This document shows positions 43,638-52,954 of a stretch of 61,621 nucleotides of DNA, one piece after another. Both the position numbers and the translations under genes were made by a program. Position 1 is the first letter of the stretch; every line of letters starts with the position of its first letter. The stretch covers positions 1-61,621 of the forward strand of contig CAJTYM010000023.1 in the NCBI GenBank assembly GCA_910583835.1. The letters are read 5' to 3'. The DNA comes from an uncultured Lachnospiraceae bacterium. GTDB taxonomy: Bacteria > Bacillota > Clostridia > Lachnospirales > Lachnospiraceae. The notes below the pieces were generated by a model that was given only the letters and a program-made list of their open reading frames with translations, ran no database searches and had not been told where the DNA came from.

Positions 43638-46418
43638 ATGGGAAATAAGATTATGCAGCGGGGGCTGGCAATCGTATTATCTGCGGCAATGTTGCTGACA
43701 GGAATGGGCATTCCAGATATGGCGGCACAGGCAGCAGAGACAGAAATAGCTGTACAGGAAGATGCCATGGACAGCAAAGATGGCTGGACAGATGAGTGGA
43801 GTGTGGGAAGCGGCAGCGATGTGACGAATAAAATTGCCAGCATTGGCGGAACGGCGAATAATACAAATGGGTGGAATATATGGTCAAAGTCCGCCCAGAC
43901 AGTAACTCTTAGCAAGACGGTCAGTAACCTGGAAGCGGGAGATTATAAAGCATCTGTTGAGATAGTAGGGGGGTCCGTTGCCTCTGGCAAAATCTGTATC
44001 TACGAAGGTACAACCGAAAAAAGCGCTAAGAATATGGAGTCGTTCGGTTCCTGGCCCAGCGGTGGGAGCGATGAGTGGGCGACGACTGTTACAGATACAG
44101 CCACAATTGCAGGGACATCCCTTACAATCAAAATTGTCATGGATTTATCCGATGGCGGCTGGTTTTGGATGGACAATGTCACACTGAAAAAAATCACGCA
44201 GGGAGCGGATGTTTCAGATGATGCTGCCAAAGAAGCTAAGAGGGGCGAGCTGAAACAACTGATAGATAGCTGCAAAGCATTAAATCTTGCAGACTACAAA
44301 AGGGCAGGACGTTCGATTTTGAAGCTGCAGCTTATAAGCGCAGAAGAAGCATATGGGAATGAGAATATAACGCTTCAGGAACTTGAAGAGGCAGTTACGT
44401 CTTTGCAGGAAGCCAAAGATGCGCTGGTAGATGTCAATGCAGCAGATGCAGCCGTTAACGTGAAAAAGGTAGAGGGAATCAGCAGTGATTTTATCCGTGG
44501 CGCAGATATCTCTACTTATGCCAGCCTGATGGACAGCGGCGTCATTTTCAAAGACTGGGACGGTGAGGAAATACCGGAGGGCACGGCATTTTTTGAACTG
44601 TTAAAGGAATCCGGCATTAATTATGTCCGTATCCGTATTTGGAATGACCCATACGATGCGGACGGAAACGGATATGGAGCAGGAAACTGCGATGTGGCGA
44701 AAGCTGCAAAGATGGGGAAATGGGCAACAGATGCCGGCATGAAAGTATTGCTTGATTTCCATTATTCCGATTTCTGGGCAGACCCGGGCAGACAGGTAGT
44801 GCCTAAGGCATGGCAAGGGCTTGCCATTGACGAGAAAGCGGCTGCGTTGGAAACTTTTACTATAGATAGCCTGAATACAATCCTGGAAGCCGGTGTGGAT
44901 GTCGGCATGGTTCAGGTTGGCAATGAGACAAACGGCAGATTATGCGGTGAGACGGATTGGGCAAATATGAGCAAATTGTTTGCAGCCGGAAGCAAAGCCG
45001 TGCGCAGCGTAGCAAAAGAAACAGACAAAGATATCCTGATAGCCATCCATTTTGCAAACCCGGAGAAATCGGGCAATATGAAAGGGTATGCAAAGAGCCT
45101 GAATGATTCCAAGATAGATTATGACGTGTTTGCTTCATCGTATTATCCATTCTGGCATGGTACGCTTGAAAACCTGACAAGCGTATTGAGCGATATTTCC
45201 AGCACTTACAATAAGAAAGTGATAGTGGCGGAGACTTCCTGGGCATATACGCTTAAGGACGGCGATGGGCAGAAGAATGTTGTACGTGAAAATGCAGGGC
45301 AGAATCTGTCTTCTTATGATATATCTGCACAGGGACAGGCCAATGAAGTTCGGGATGTCATCGAAGCGGTGAAGAATGTGGGGGAAGCTGGTCTAGGTAT
45401 CTTTTATTGGGAGCCGGCATGGATTCCGGTAAATGTATACGATGCCAATGCGGAGAATGCAGCTGATGTGCTGGCGGCCAATAAGGCGGCCTGGGAAGCT
45501 TTTGGCTCCGGCTGGGCTTCCAGTTACAGTATAGATTATGACCCCAATGTAAATGAGAGCAACTATGGCGGTTCTGAATGGGATAATCAGGCGTTGTTTG
45601 ATTTTGCGGGCAATCCCCTTCCATCCCTGAAAGTCTTCAAATATGTGGAGACAGGAGCGGCAGTTCCGCCGGAATTAGAAAGTTACAGGATTACCTATCA
45701 ATTAAATGGCGGAACGAATGATGCAGCGAACCCGATAAGCTATACGCTGGCGGATGAAGTTGTTTTCAAGGCTCCCAGCCGGGCAGGATATACCTTTGAG
45801 GGCTGGTATTCTGACAGTTCCTGTACGAAAGCATTTGCTGAAATCCCGGAGATGACAACCGGTGATTTGACCTTATATGCGAAGTGGAAAACGGTTGCCC
45901 CTGCTGTTCCTACTGCATATAAGATTACCTATCAGCTGAACGGCGGAACGAATGATAAAGGCAATCCAGCCACTTATTATAATCAGAGCGTAAATTTAAA
46001 AAATCCGGCAAGAGGAGGATATGTCTTCGGCGGCTGGTATTCGGACAGCAATTTTAAGACAAAGGTTACCGGCATTCCTGCGGGAAGCAAGGGAGATATC
46101 ACCCTTTATGCAAAGTGGAATCAAGTGACGGTCAAGAAAGCAGCTGTCAAGAAGGTGACGAACAATGCCCGCAAGAAGGCGAAAGTTGTAATCAAGAAAT
46201 CTGCGGGGGCAAAAGGCTACCGGGTGCAGTACAGTACAGATAAGAAGTTTAAAAAAGCGGTAAAGAAAAAGGAAACTGCTAAGACATCCCTGACCCTGAG
46301 CGGTCTGAAAAAAGGAAAAACATACTATGTAAGGGTGTGTGCCTATAAGCTGGATTCCCAGAATAAGAAAATATATGGGAAGTATGGCGCTGCAAAGAAA
46401 GTAAAGATTAGAAAATAA
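43638..46418 (+). CDS. secreted GH53 endo-beta-1,4-galactanase, multidomain
   Basis: 926 residues with AAAGGAGG upstream. Order: signal peptide (1-33), a beta-sandwich carbohydrate-binding region (about 40-190, CBM61-like), a helical linker, and the GH53 barrel (about 285-650). The barrel has VRIRIWNDP, acid/base E430 in VGNETNG and nucleophile E532 in VAETSW. Then come two InlB-type (Flg_new) repeats of about 70 residues (YQLNGGT...GWYSD...YAKW) and a basic fibronectin-III-like C-terminus. It would cleave beta-1,4-galactan of pectin or arabinogalactan at the cell surface. No LPXTG or SLH anchor is seen; the basic C-terminal domain may bind the wall. Single-gene unit with its own promoter. 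Confidence 0.92.
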   Translation: MGNKIMQRGLAIVLSAAMLLTGMGIPDMAAQAAETEIAVQEDAMDSKDGWTDEWSVGSGSDVTNKIASIGGTANNTNGWNIWSKSAQTVTLSKTVSNLEAGDYKASVEIVGGSVASGKICIYEGTTEKSAKNMESFGSWPSGGSDEWATTVTDTATIAGTSLTIKIVMDLSDGGWFWMDNVTLKKITQGADVSDDAAKEAKRGELKQLIDSCKALNLADYKRAGRSILKLQLISAEEAYGNENITLQELEEAVTSLQEAKDALVDVNAADAAVNVKKVEGISSDFIRGADISTYASLMDSGVIFKDWDGEEIPEGTAFFELLKESGINYVRIRIWNDPYDADGNGYGAGNCDVAKAAKMGKWATDAGMKVLLDFHYSDFWADPGRQVVPKAWQGLAIDEKAAALETFTIDSLNTILEAGVDVGMVQVGNETNGRLCGETDWANMSKLFAAGSKAVRSVAKETDKDILIAIHFANPEKSGNMKGYAKSLNDSKIDYDVFASSYYPFWHGTLENLTSVLSDISSTYNKKVIVAETSWAYTLKDGDGQKNVVRENAGQNLSSYDISAQGQANEVRDVIEAVKNVGEAGLGIFYWEPAWIPVNVYDANAENAADVLAANKAAWEAFGSGWASSYSIDYDPNVNESNYGGSEWDNQALFDFAGNPLPSLKVFKYVETGAAVPPELESYRITYQLNGGTNDAANPISYTLADEVVFKAPSRAGYTFEGWYSDSSCTKAFAEIPEMTTGDLTLYAKWKTVAPAVPTAYKITYQLNGGTNDKGNPATYYNQSVNLKNPARGGYVFGGWYSDSNFKTKVTGIPAGSKGDITLYAKWNQVTVKKAAVKKVTNNARKKAKVVIKKSAGAKGYRVQYSTDKKFKKAVKKKETAKTSLTLSGLKKGKTYYVRVCAYKLDSQNKKIYGKYGAAKKVKIRK

Positions 46419-46482
46419 TGCTGTGCGGACCCCGCTTGTAACATAAAAGGTTGTGAATGTTACATAATTATTACAGAGACTA

Positions 46483-46511
46483 TTGACAACGTAATAACTC
46501 CTTGATATAAT
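46483..46511 (+). promoter_or_regulatory. consensus promoter of the NlpC/P60 gene
   Basis: TTGACA (46483-46488), 17 bases, TATAAT (46506-46511), 41 bases before the ATG at 46552. Confidence 0.75.
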
Positions 46512-46551
46512 GGCAAAAAATGAAACAGTCTTATATCCGGGAGGTAAACAA

Positions 46552-47583
46552 ATGAGAATACAGTGGACGAAGATAATCATGGGATGCTTAGCAGGCGCAG
46601 CAGTGTTTGGCATGAGTCAGGTTACTGCAGAAGCGGCGACTCATAACGCAGGTGTTTCCACATTGCTGAATGAATGTCTGGTGAGTGATGCAGAAGCCGT
46701 CAAATTGGAGAATGGTGTTACGATGGCAGCTGAGCCTAAGACCATATGCGGCTATACAAACCTGGGAATTGCCAGTGTAGAGAATCATTTAAATATACGT
46801 GAAGGCGCTGGTGAAGATACGGAACTGGTAGGCGCGCTTCCGGTGGATGCCGGCTGTGAAATTCTGTCACAGGAAGGCGAATGGTATAAAATCGAATCCG
46901 GCAAGGTTACCGGGTATGTGAAGGGAGAGTTCCTGCTTACCGGTGAAGCAGCAGCGGCGAGGGCTGAGGAGGTCAAGTCCATTATGGCGACATCCAATAC
47001 CCAGACTTTGAATGCAAGGGTAGAGCCGAACACAGAGTGCAGTATCTGGACCATGATTGCCGAGGGAGAATCCTTGCATGTGATAGAAGATTTGGGCGAA
47101 TGGCTCAAGGTTGATGTAGATGGAGACGAGTGCTATGTGGCAAGCGAATTCGTGGAAGTGTCTGAACAGCTCCCCAAGGCGATGACGATGACAGAGATCC
47201 GTTACGGTGAGGGTGTATCTGATGTCCGTGTCGACATGGTACAGTATGCATGCCAGTTTGTCGGCAACCGTTATGTATGGGGTGGGACAAGCCTTACCAA
47301 CGGTGTAGACTGCTCCGGTTTCACGATGAAGATTTATGAGAAATATGGAATTTATCTGCCGCACTCATCCAGCGCACAGGCAGGTTGTGGCACAAGGGTC
47401 AACTCCTCAGATGCGAAACCTGGTGATTTGTTCTTCTATGGCAGCGGCAGCGGTATCAACCATGTTGCCATGTATATCGGCAATGGCCAGGTTGTCCATG
47501 CAAGTTCTGCAAGGACTGGAATCAAGATTTCCAATGCATTTTACCGTACGCCAATCTGTGTGGTCAGATTAATTAGTGATTAA
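46552..47583 (+). CDS. secreted NlpC/P60 peptidoglycan hydrolase with two SH3b domains
   Basis: 343 residues from ATG 46552, with GGGAGG upstream; the frame extends upstream through the promoter and is not used. Order: signal peptide (1-28), two SH3b cell-wall-binding repeats (about 65-125 and 145-205, with LNIREGAGEDT and LNARVEPNT), and an NlpC/P60 domain with C254 (DCSGF), H304 (NHVAMYIG) and H316. It cleaves peptide cross-links in the wall, probably D-Glu-diamino acid bonds, and acts in cell separation or remodelling. Confidence 0.93.
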   Translation: MRIQWTKIIMGCLAGAAVFGMSQVTAEAATHNAGVSTLLNECLVSDAEAVKLENGVTMAAEPKTICGYTNLGIASVENHLNIREGAGEDTELVGALPVDAGCEILSQEGEWYKIESGKVTGYVKGEFLLTGEAAAARAEEVKSIMATSNTQTLNARVEPNTECSIWTMIAEGESLHVIEDLGEWLKVDVDGDECYVASEFVEVSEQLPKAMTMTEIRYGEGVSDVRVDMVQYACQFVGNRYVWGGTSLTNGVDCSGFTMKIYEKYGIYLPHSSSAQAGCGTRVNSSDAKPGDLFFYGSGSGINHVAMYIGNGQVVHASSARTGIKISNAFYRTPICVVRLISD

Positions 47584-47587
47584 TTTC

Positions 47588-47616
47588 TTTACAAGCACAT
47601 ATTCATATGATATAAT
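47588..47616 (+). promoter_or_regulatory. rpsO promoter
   Basis: TTTACA (47588-47593), 17 bases, TATAAT (47611-47616). The message would begin just at or inside the following hairpin. Confidence 0.65.
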
Positions 47617-47621
47617 CAATC

Positions 47622-47799
47622 CCGGCGAGTGTTTTTGTGGCACTCGCCGGAAGCATGAAACAGCCCATATTCAGTAACCGGATACTCCAACCATTACTTA
47701 ATATTCTGAGGGTGTATGAAAATAGTCCTCAGAAGCAGCCGTTTTGCATAGAAACAGCAGGCTGGGCGATACTACTAATAATTTAAGGAGGTTATCACA
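47622..47799 (+). promoter_or_regulatory. rpsO leader with two hairpins
   Basis: CCGGCGAGTG (47622-47631) pairs perfectly with CACTCGCCGG (47641-47650), near the predicted transcript 5' end. A second perfect stem TTCTGAGG/CCTCAGAA spans 47704-47734. About 180 bases lie between promoter and rpsO with no other gene. S15 represses its own synthesis through leader RNA in several bacteria, so one of these stems may be the S15 site. Which one, if any, cannot be told by eye. Confidence 0.5.
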
Positions 47800-48066
47800 A
47801 TGATAGCAAAGGAAAAGAAACAACAGGTTATCGCAGAGTTCGCAAGGACACCGGGAGATACAGGTTCACCGGAAGTTCAGGTTGCAATATTGACCGCAAG
47901 GATTCAGGAATTGACAGAGCATTTAAAGGAACATCCCAAGGATCACCATTCCAGACGTGGACTTTTGAAGATGGTAGGTCAGAGACGCGGTCTGCTGGCT
48001 TATTTAAAGAAGATAGATATTGAGAGATATCGTAAGTTAATCGAGCGTTTAGGAATCAGAAAATAG
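47800..48066 (+). CDS. rpsO: 30S ribosomal protein S15
   Basis: 88 residues with AAGGAGG upstream. Standard S15: FARTPGDTGSPEVQVAILT, then HHSRRGLLKMVGQRRGLLAYL, ending RYRKLIERLGIRK. It binds 16S rRNA in the platform. A terminator separates it from pnp, a common pair. Confidence 0.98.
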   Translation: MIAKEKKQQVIAEFARTPGDTGSPEVQVAILTARIQELTEHLKEHPKDHHSRRGLLKMVGQRRGLLAYLKKIDIERYRKLIERLGIRK

Positions 48067-48080
48067 TTTTTATGTTTGGA

Positions 48081-48106
48081 AATAGAGCGGTTCTCCGCTC
48101 TATTTT
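48081..48106 (+). terminator. terminator between rpsO and pnp
   Basis: AATAGAGCGG (48081-48090) pairs perfectly with CCGCTCTATT (48095-48104) with a 4-base loop, followed by TTT. Partial readthrough would supply pnp. Confidence 0.8.
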
Positions 48107-48124
48107 CTCAGAAGGAGAAAAAAT

Positions 48125-50221
48125 ATGTACAAACAGTTTACCATGGAATTGGCAGGGCGGACCCTGCGGATTGATATCGGCAGGGTGGCTGCCCAGGCAA
48201 ATGGTGCGGCGTTTATGCATTACGGTGATACCGTTGTATTGTCTACGGCAACTGCCTCTGACAAGCCAAGGGAAGGGATAGATTTCTTCCCGTTGAGCGT
48301 GGAGTTTGAGGAGAAATTATATTCTGTAGGGAAGATACCAGGCGGATTTAACAAGCGTGAGGGGAAAGCTTCTGAAAACGCAGTTCTGACGGCGCGCGTC
48401 ATAGACCGTCCGATGCGTCCCCTGTTTCCCAAGGATTACCGTAATGATGTGACCTTGAATAACCTGGTTATGAGCGTGGATCCCCAGTGTCGCCCGGAAT
48501 TGGTGGCAATGCTTGGCTCTGCAATTGCAACCAGCATTTCAGACATTCCGTTTGCAGGTCCCTGCGCAACGACCCAGGTAGGGATGGTCGATGGCGAGTT
48601 TATCATCAATCCTACACAGGAACAGTGGAAGAACGGCGATTTGAACCTGACAGTGGCATCTACCAGTGAGAAAGTAATCATGATTGAGGCAGGTGCAAAT
48701 GAGATTCCTGAGGCGCAGATGATTGAGGCTATTTACAAGGCGCATGAGGTCAACCAGGAGATTATTGCATTTATCAACCAGATTGTAGCTGAAGTTGGCA
48801 AACCAAAGCATGAATATACGAGCTGTGCCGTGCCGGAAGAGCTGTTTGCGGCTATTCGTGAGATTGTTCCGCCAGAAGAGATGGAGGAAGCGGTTTTTAC
48901 GGATGAAAAACAGGTGCGTGAAGAGAATATACGGAAGATTACAGAGAAACTGGAAGAAGCATTTGCAGAGAATGAGGAATGGCTGGAGGTACTGGGAGAA
49001 GCAATCTACCAATATCAGAAGAAGACTGTGCGCAAGATGATTCTCAAAGACCATAAAAGGCCGGATGGACGTGCCATTGACCAGATCCGTCCGCTGGCAG
49101 CGGAAGTGGATATCATTCCCAGAGTGCATGGCTCAGCAATGTTTACGCGTGGACAGACGCAGATTTGCGATGTTGTGACATTGGCTCCTTTATCCGAGGT
49201 TCAGAGAATTGACGGTCTCGATGAAAATGAAGTAAATAAGCGCTATATGCATCACTATAACTTTCCCTCTTATTCGGTAGGGGAGACGAAGCCCAGCAGA
49301 GGGCCGGGACGGCGTGAGATTGGACATGGCGCTCTGGCGGAGCGTGCGCTGATGCCGGTGCTTCCTTCTGAGGAGGAATTTCCGTATGCAATCCGTGCCG
49401 TGTCTGAGACGTTTGAATCAAACGGTTCCACATCCATGGCATCCACATGCGCTTCCTGTATGTCCCTGATGGCTGCCGGCGTGCCGATTAAGAAGATGGT
49501 TGCCGGGATTTCCTGCGGTCTGGTGACTGGGGATACGGACGATGATTACCTTGTGCTTACGGATATCCAGGGCTTGGAAGATTTCTTTGGCGACATGGAT
49601 TTCAAGGTGACCGGTACGCATGACGGCATCACGGCAATCCAGATGGACATCAAAATCCATGGACTGACCAGGCCGATTGTCGAGGAAGCAATCCGCAGGA
49701 CGAGGGAAGCAAGGCTTTACATTATGGATGAAGTAATGTCTAAGGCGATTGCAGAGCCGAGGAAAGAAGTGGGTGAGCTTGCGCCTAAGATTATTCAGAT
49801 TCAGATAGACCCGGCGAAGATTGGCGATGTGGTAGGACAGAGAGGAAAGACAATCAATGCCATCATAGAGCAGACCGGTGTGAAGATTGACATCAGCGAC
49901 GAAGGCGCGGTATCTGTCTGCGGTACGGACAGGAAGATGATGGACAAGGCTGTTGAGCTGATTGAAATTATCACGACTGACTTTGAGGCAGGACAGATAT
50001 TTGTCGGCAAGGTTATCAGCATTAAAGAATTTGGGGCATTTCTGGAATTTGCTCCCGGCAAAGAGGGAATGGTGCACATTTCAAAGATTTCCAGGCAGCG
50101 TATTAACCGGGTAGAAGATGAACTGACTTTGGGAGATATGGTCAAGGTTGTATGTCTGGGTAAAGATAAAATGGGAAGAATCAGCTTTTCCATCAAGGAT
50201 GTGCCTAAGGAACAAAAATAA
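48125..50221 (+). CDS. pnp: polyribonucleotide nucleotidyltransferase
   Basis: 698 residues with GAAGGAG upstream. Two RNase PH domains; the second carries SNGSTSMASTC and the DTDDDYLVLTDIQGLEDFFGD-type block (seen in part). A KH domain (GDVVGQRGKTINAI) and an S1 domain (GKVISIKEFGAF) end the protein. It is a phosphorolytic 3'-to-5' exoribonuclease and part of RNA decay. A terminator follows. Confidence 0.98.
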   Translation: MYKQFTMELAGRTLRIDIGRVAAQANGAAFMHYGDTVVLSTATASDKPREGIDFFPLSVEFEEKLYSVGKIPGGFNKREGKASENAVLTARVIDRPMRPLFPKDYRNDVTLNNLVMSVDPQCRPELVAMLGSAIATSISDIPFAGPCATTQVGMVDGEFIINPTQEQWKNGDLNLTVASTSEKVIMIEAGANEIPEAQMIEAIYKAHEVNQEIIAFINQIVAEVGKPKHEYTSCAVPEELFAAIREIVPPEEMEEAVFTDEKQVREENIRKITEKLEEAFAENEEWLEVLGEAIYQYQKKTVRKMILKDHKRPDGRAIDQIRPLAAEVDIIPRVHGSAMFTRGQTQICDVVTLAPLSEVQRIDGLDENEVNKRYMHHYNFPSYSVGETKPSRGPGRREIGHGALAERALMPVLPSEEEFPYAIRAVSETFESNGSTSMASTCASCMSLMAAGVPIKKMVAGISCGLVTGDTDDDYLVLTDIQGLEDFFGDMDFKVTGTHDGITAIQMDIKIHGLTRPIVEEAIRRTREARLYIMDEVMSKAIAEPRKEVGELAPKIIQIQIDPAKIGDVVGQRGKTINAIIEQTGVKIDISDEGAVSVCGTDRKMMDKAVELIEIITTDFEAGQIFVGKVISIKEFGAFLEFAPGKEGMVHISKISRQRINRVEDELTLGDMVKVVCLGKDKMGRISFSIKDVPKEQK

Positions 50222-50233
50222 ATACGCATTTCC

Positions 50234-50262
50234 AGGGGTGGGGCTTGGGCTTCACCCTTTTT
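50234..50262 (+). terminator. terminator after pnp
   Basis: AGGGGTGGGGC (50234-50244) pairs, with G-U pairs, to GCTTCACCCTT (50249-50259), then a short T run. Confidence 0.7.
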
Positions 50263-50309
50263 ATGCCTTATGACAAGTCCTCTGCATATATTAACAGAAA
50301 AAGGAAAAA

Positions 50310-51206
50310 GTGATTCTTATGGATAGGGTCAGACAAATTATAAATGCCCAGGCGGCATATAAGAGGGGATATTTTGGCGAGAATATCGGTGTGGCAGTCC
50401 TTGATACCGGAATATTCCCACATGCTGATTTTGGACAGCGCATTGCATTCTATAAGGATTATGTTGGCGGCAGGCGGAGGCTCTACGATGATAATGGACA
50501 TGGGACCCATATCGCCGGGATTATCGGCGGGAATGGCATGTGTTCCAATGGAAAATTTATGGGGATTGCCCCTAACTGCCATTTTATCATATTAAAAATA
50601 TTAGACAGAAAGGGTAACGGCAACACAGAAAATGTGGTACAGGCAATCGAGTGGCTGGTGCGCCGCAAGGAAGAATATAGCGTAAGAATTGTCAATATTT
50701 CCATCGGCATGGTCCTGCAGGCGGAAAGCAGAGAGCGCATCCGGCTGCTGAAAGCGGTGGAGTATGCCTGGGACCACAACCTTGTCGTTGTGGCGGCGGC
50801 TGGCAACAATGGTCCCGGAGAGAACAGCATCACAGTTCCGGGAATCAGCCGTAAAGTCATCACCGTAGGCTGCTTTGATGATACAAAGGAGCGGATTGGC
50901 AGGTCTTTGCTGAAGCCGGAATATTCCGGTCAGGGTCCTACGGACCACTGTATTGTCAAACCAGAATTGGTGGTTCCGGGGACAAATGTGACCAGCTGCG
51001 CCAACCAGCCAGGAACATATACCAGAAAGAGCGGAACTTCCATGGCAGCTCCGATGGTCAGCGGCAGCATAGCGCTTCTGCTCAGCAAGTACCCATACCT
51101 TACTCCGGCAGAGGTTAAACTAAGGCTGTACCAGCGGACGTTGGATTTAGGGCTTCCCCAGTCCAAACAGGGGTGGGGGATGGTGGACATTGGCAGGTTG
51201 TTGTGA
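50310..51206 (+). CDS. intracellular subtilisin-like serine protease, S8
   Basis: 298 residues from GTG 50310, where AAGGA has good spacing; ATG 50319 is possible. The catalytic triad is D32 (VLDTG), H64 (GHGTHIAG) and S244 (GTSMAAPMVSG), with the oxyanion Asn in AAGNNGPG. There is no signal peptide or propeptide beyond about 20 residues, so it is probably cytoplasmic like IspA. A structured hairpin repeat follows the stop. Confidence 0.92.
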   Translation: MILMDRVRQIINAQAAYKRGYFGENIGVAVLDTGIFPHADFGQRIAFYKDYVGGRRRLYDDNGHGTHIAGIIGGNGMCSNGKFMGIAPNCHFIILKILDRKGNGNTENVVQAIEWLVRRKEEYSVRIVNISIGMVLQAESRERIRLLKAVEYAWDHNLVVVAAAGNNGPGENSITVPGISRKVITVGCFDDTKERIGRSLLKPEYSGQGPTDHCIVKPELVVPGTNVTSCANQPGTYTRKSGTSMAAPMVSGSIALLLSKYPYLTPAEVKLRLYQRTLDLGLPQSKQGWGMVDIGRLL

Positions 51207-51209
51207 TAT

Positions 51210-51253
51210 AACCTAAGGAGGGACCCAGCGAAGCTGGGAGGATGCCTTAGGTT
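51210..51253 (+). repeat. nested-stem hairpin repeat, copy 1
   Basis: Outer stem AACCTAAGG/CCTTAGGTT (9 bp) encloses inner stem CCCAGC-GAA-GCTGGG (6 bp), separated by GAGGGA and GAGGAT stretches. It follows the subtilase stop. Copy 3 at 52884 has the same plan with compensatory changes, so the secondary structure is conserved. A terminator role is likely. Confidence 0.75.
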
Positions 51254-51279
51254 TCTTACAGCAGCCAAAGAAGCGAAAT

Positions 51280-51310
51280 AACCTAAGGAGGAATTCAGCG
51301 AAGCCGAGTT
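51280..51310 (+). repeat. hairpin repeat, copy 2, degenerate
   Basis: Begins AACCTAAGGAGG and contains CAGCGAAGC, but lacks the closing CCTTAGG arm. It is a partial or decayed copy of the 51210 repeat, 26 bases downstream of it. Confidence 0.55.
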
Positions 51311-51339
51311 GATACTTTATACACGAGAGGATGAGTGGG

Positions 51340-52878
51340 ATGAAAAAAATCAAGAAATTTTTGTTGGGAAGGGCAACCATTGTTGGATTGGCAATTCTGC
51401 TGCAATTATGCTGGATATGGTCATTTCTGCAAGGGTTCCTTATCCGTTTTTCATTTATAAATACGATAATTGATGTCGTTGCGATATTTGTTGTGCTTGT
51501 GATTGTGAATAGAAAAAGCAATCCATCTCATGTTATCGCCTGGACAGTGGTGATTTTGGCCCTTCCGCTGCTAGGGCTTGTGATTTATGTGATTTTTGGG
51601 CGTCCAGGACTGGTCCGTCCCACACGTAAACGGATGGAAGCAATCAATGGGCAGCTGGAACAGGAATTCCCTCAAAATGAGGAGATATTGACGAAGCTTC
51701 GTCAGGCAGACAAAGAAGTCTACCGGCAGTCAAAATATGTCAGGGATTGGGCGAATTTTCCAGTTTATGAGAATACAGCAACCACATATTATAGAAAAGG
51801 AGAAGAAATGTTCCCGGCTATGCTTGAGGCGTTGGAGAGTGCGCAGCATTTTATATTTATGGAATTCTTTATCGTGGAAGATGGAGAGATGTTTGGCAAA
51901 ATCCGGGATATTTTACAGAGAAAAGCAGCGGCGGGCGTAGATGTGCGCTTTATCTACGATGATTTTGGCTGCGTGACGACCCTTCCCTCCAAATATTACC
52001 AGACTTTGCAGGAACTGGGCATCAAATGTGTGCGCTTTAATCCCCTGTATCCCCTGATGTCTGTACTTATGAATAACCGCGACCACCGGAAGATTCTGGT
52101 AGTAGACGGCAAAGTTGGGTTTACCGGGGGAATTAACCTGGCAGATGAGTATATCAACAAAGTGGAGCGTTTTGGATATTGGAAAGATACGGGGATTCGC
52201 CTGGAAGGGGAAGCTGTCTGGAGCCTTACTGTCATGTTCCTGGAAATGTGGTGCTATATCACCCGCACGATGGAGACAGACCTGTCCCGGTTTTATCCTG
52301 GAAAATACCAGACTGCGCCCTTTGCCAGCGATGGCTATGTGCAGCCTTATGCGGACAGCCCGCTGGATTCGGAGACGACAGGAGAAAACATCTATATGAA
52401 CATGATAAGCCGTGCCAGGGATTATGTGTATATTTTCACGCCCTACCTGATACCGGATAATGTGATGATAAAGGCATTGCAGAATGCGGCGAAAAGCGGC
52501 GTGGACGTCCGCATTATCATGCCGGGCATCCCTGATAAAAAGATTGTCTTCTGGGTGAGCCAGTCTTATTATGAGCCGCTGATTGAATGCGGTGTGAAGA
52601 TATACCAGTACACCCCTGGATTTCTCCATGCAAAATGTTTTGTGAGCGATGACATTGTGGCGACTGTCGGCAGCATCAATATGGATTACCGCAGCCTGTA
52701 CCTTCATTTTGAATGCGGCGTCTGGATGTACCAATCCTCGGCGGTGCAGAAGGTGAAGGAGGATATGCTGCAGACTATGGCAGAATCCGAGGAAATCAAT
52801 ATGGAGTTCTGCCGCAAGCGTCCGGCAGCTATCCGTCCGTTCCTTGGCGTGGTGCGCCTGTTTGCGCCGCTTATGTAA
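51340..52878 (+). CDS. cls: cardiolipin synthase, PLD superfamily
   Basis: 512 residues from ATG 51340; ATG 51331 abuts the GAGAGG site. Two N-terminal membrane helices (about 10-60) are followed by two HKD phosphodiesterase motifs, H249-x-K251 (with DHRKILVVDG) and H430-x-K432 (with LHAKCFVSDD). It joins two phosphatidylglycerol molecules to give cardiolipin and glycerol at the membrane. It ends just before hairpin repeat copy 3, which probably terminates it and the convergent gene. Confidence 0.93.
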   Translation: MKKIKKFLLGRATIVGLAILLQLCWIWSFLQGFLIRFSFINTIIDVVAIFVVLVIVNRKSNPSHVIAWTVVILALPLLGLVIYVIFGRPGLVRPTRKRMEAINGQLEQEFPQNEEILTKLRQADKEVYRQSKYVRDWANFPVYENTATTYYRKGEEMFPAMLEALESAQHFIFMEFFIVEDGEMFGKIRDILQRKAAAGVDVRFIYDDFGCVTTLPSKYYQTLQELGIKCVRFNPLYPLMSVLMNNRDHRKILVVDGKVGFTGGINLADEYINKVERFGYWKDTGIRLEGEAVWSLTVMFLEMWCYITRTMETDLSRFYPGKYQTAPFASDGYVQPYADSPLDSETTGENIYMNMISRARDYVYIFTPYLIPDNVMIKALQNAAKSGVDVRIIMPGIPDKKIVFWVSQSYYEPLIECGVKIYQYTPGFLHAKCFVSDDIVATVGSINMDYRSLYLHFECGVWMYQSSAVQKVKEDMLQTMAESEEINMEFCRKRPAAIRPFLGVVRLFAPLM

Positions 52879-52883
52879 TTATT

Positions 52884-52925
52884 GACCTAAGGAGGGACCC
52901 ACGAAGTGGGAGGATGCCTTAGGTC
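52884..52925 (+). repeat. nested-stem hairpin repeat, copy 3 (likely bidirectional terminator)
   Basis: Outer stem GACCTAAGG/CCTTAGGTC, inner stem CCCAC-GAA-GTGGG. Relative to copy 1 the end pair changes A-T to G-C, and the inner stem shortens by one pair while staying complementary. It sits between convergent cls and the truncated dacA. A fourth fragment, AACCTAAGG, lies at 52952-52960 and overlaps the end of dacA. Confidence 0.75.
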
Positions 52926-52954
52926 TCTTATCGGTTTTGTAAAAGTAGATTAAC

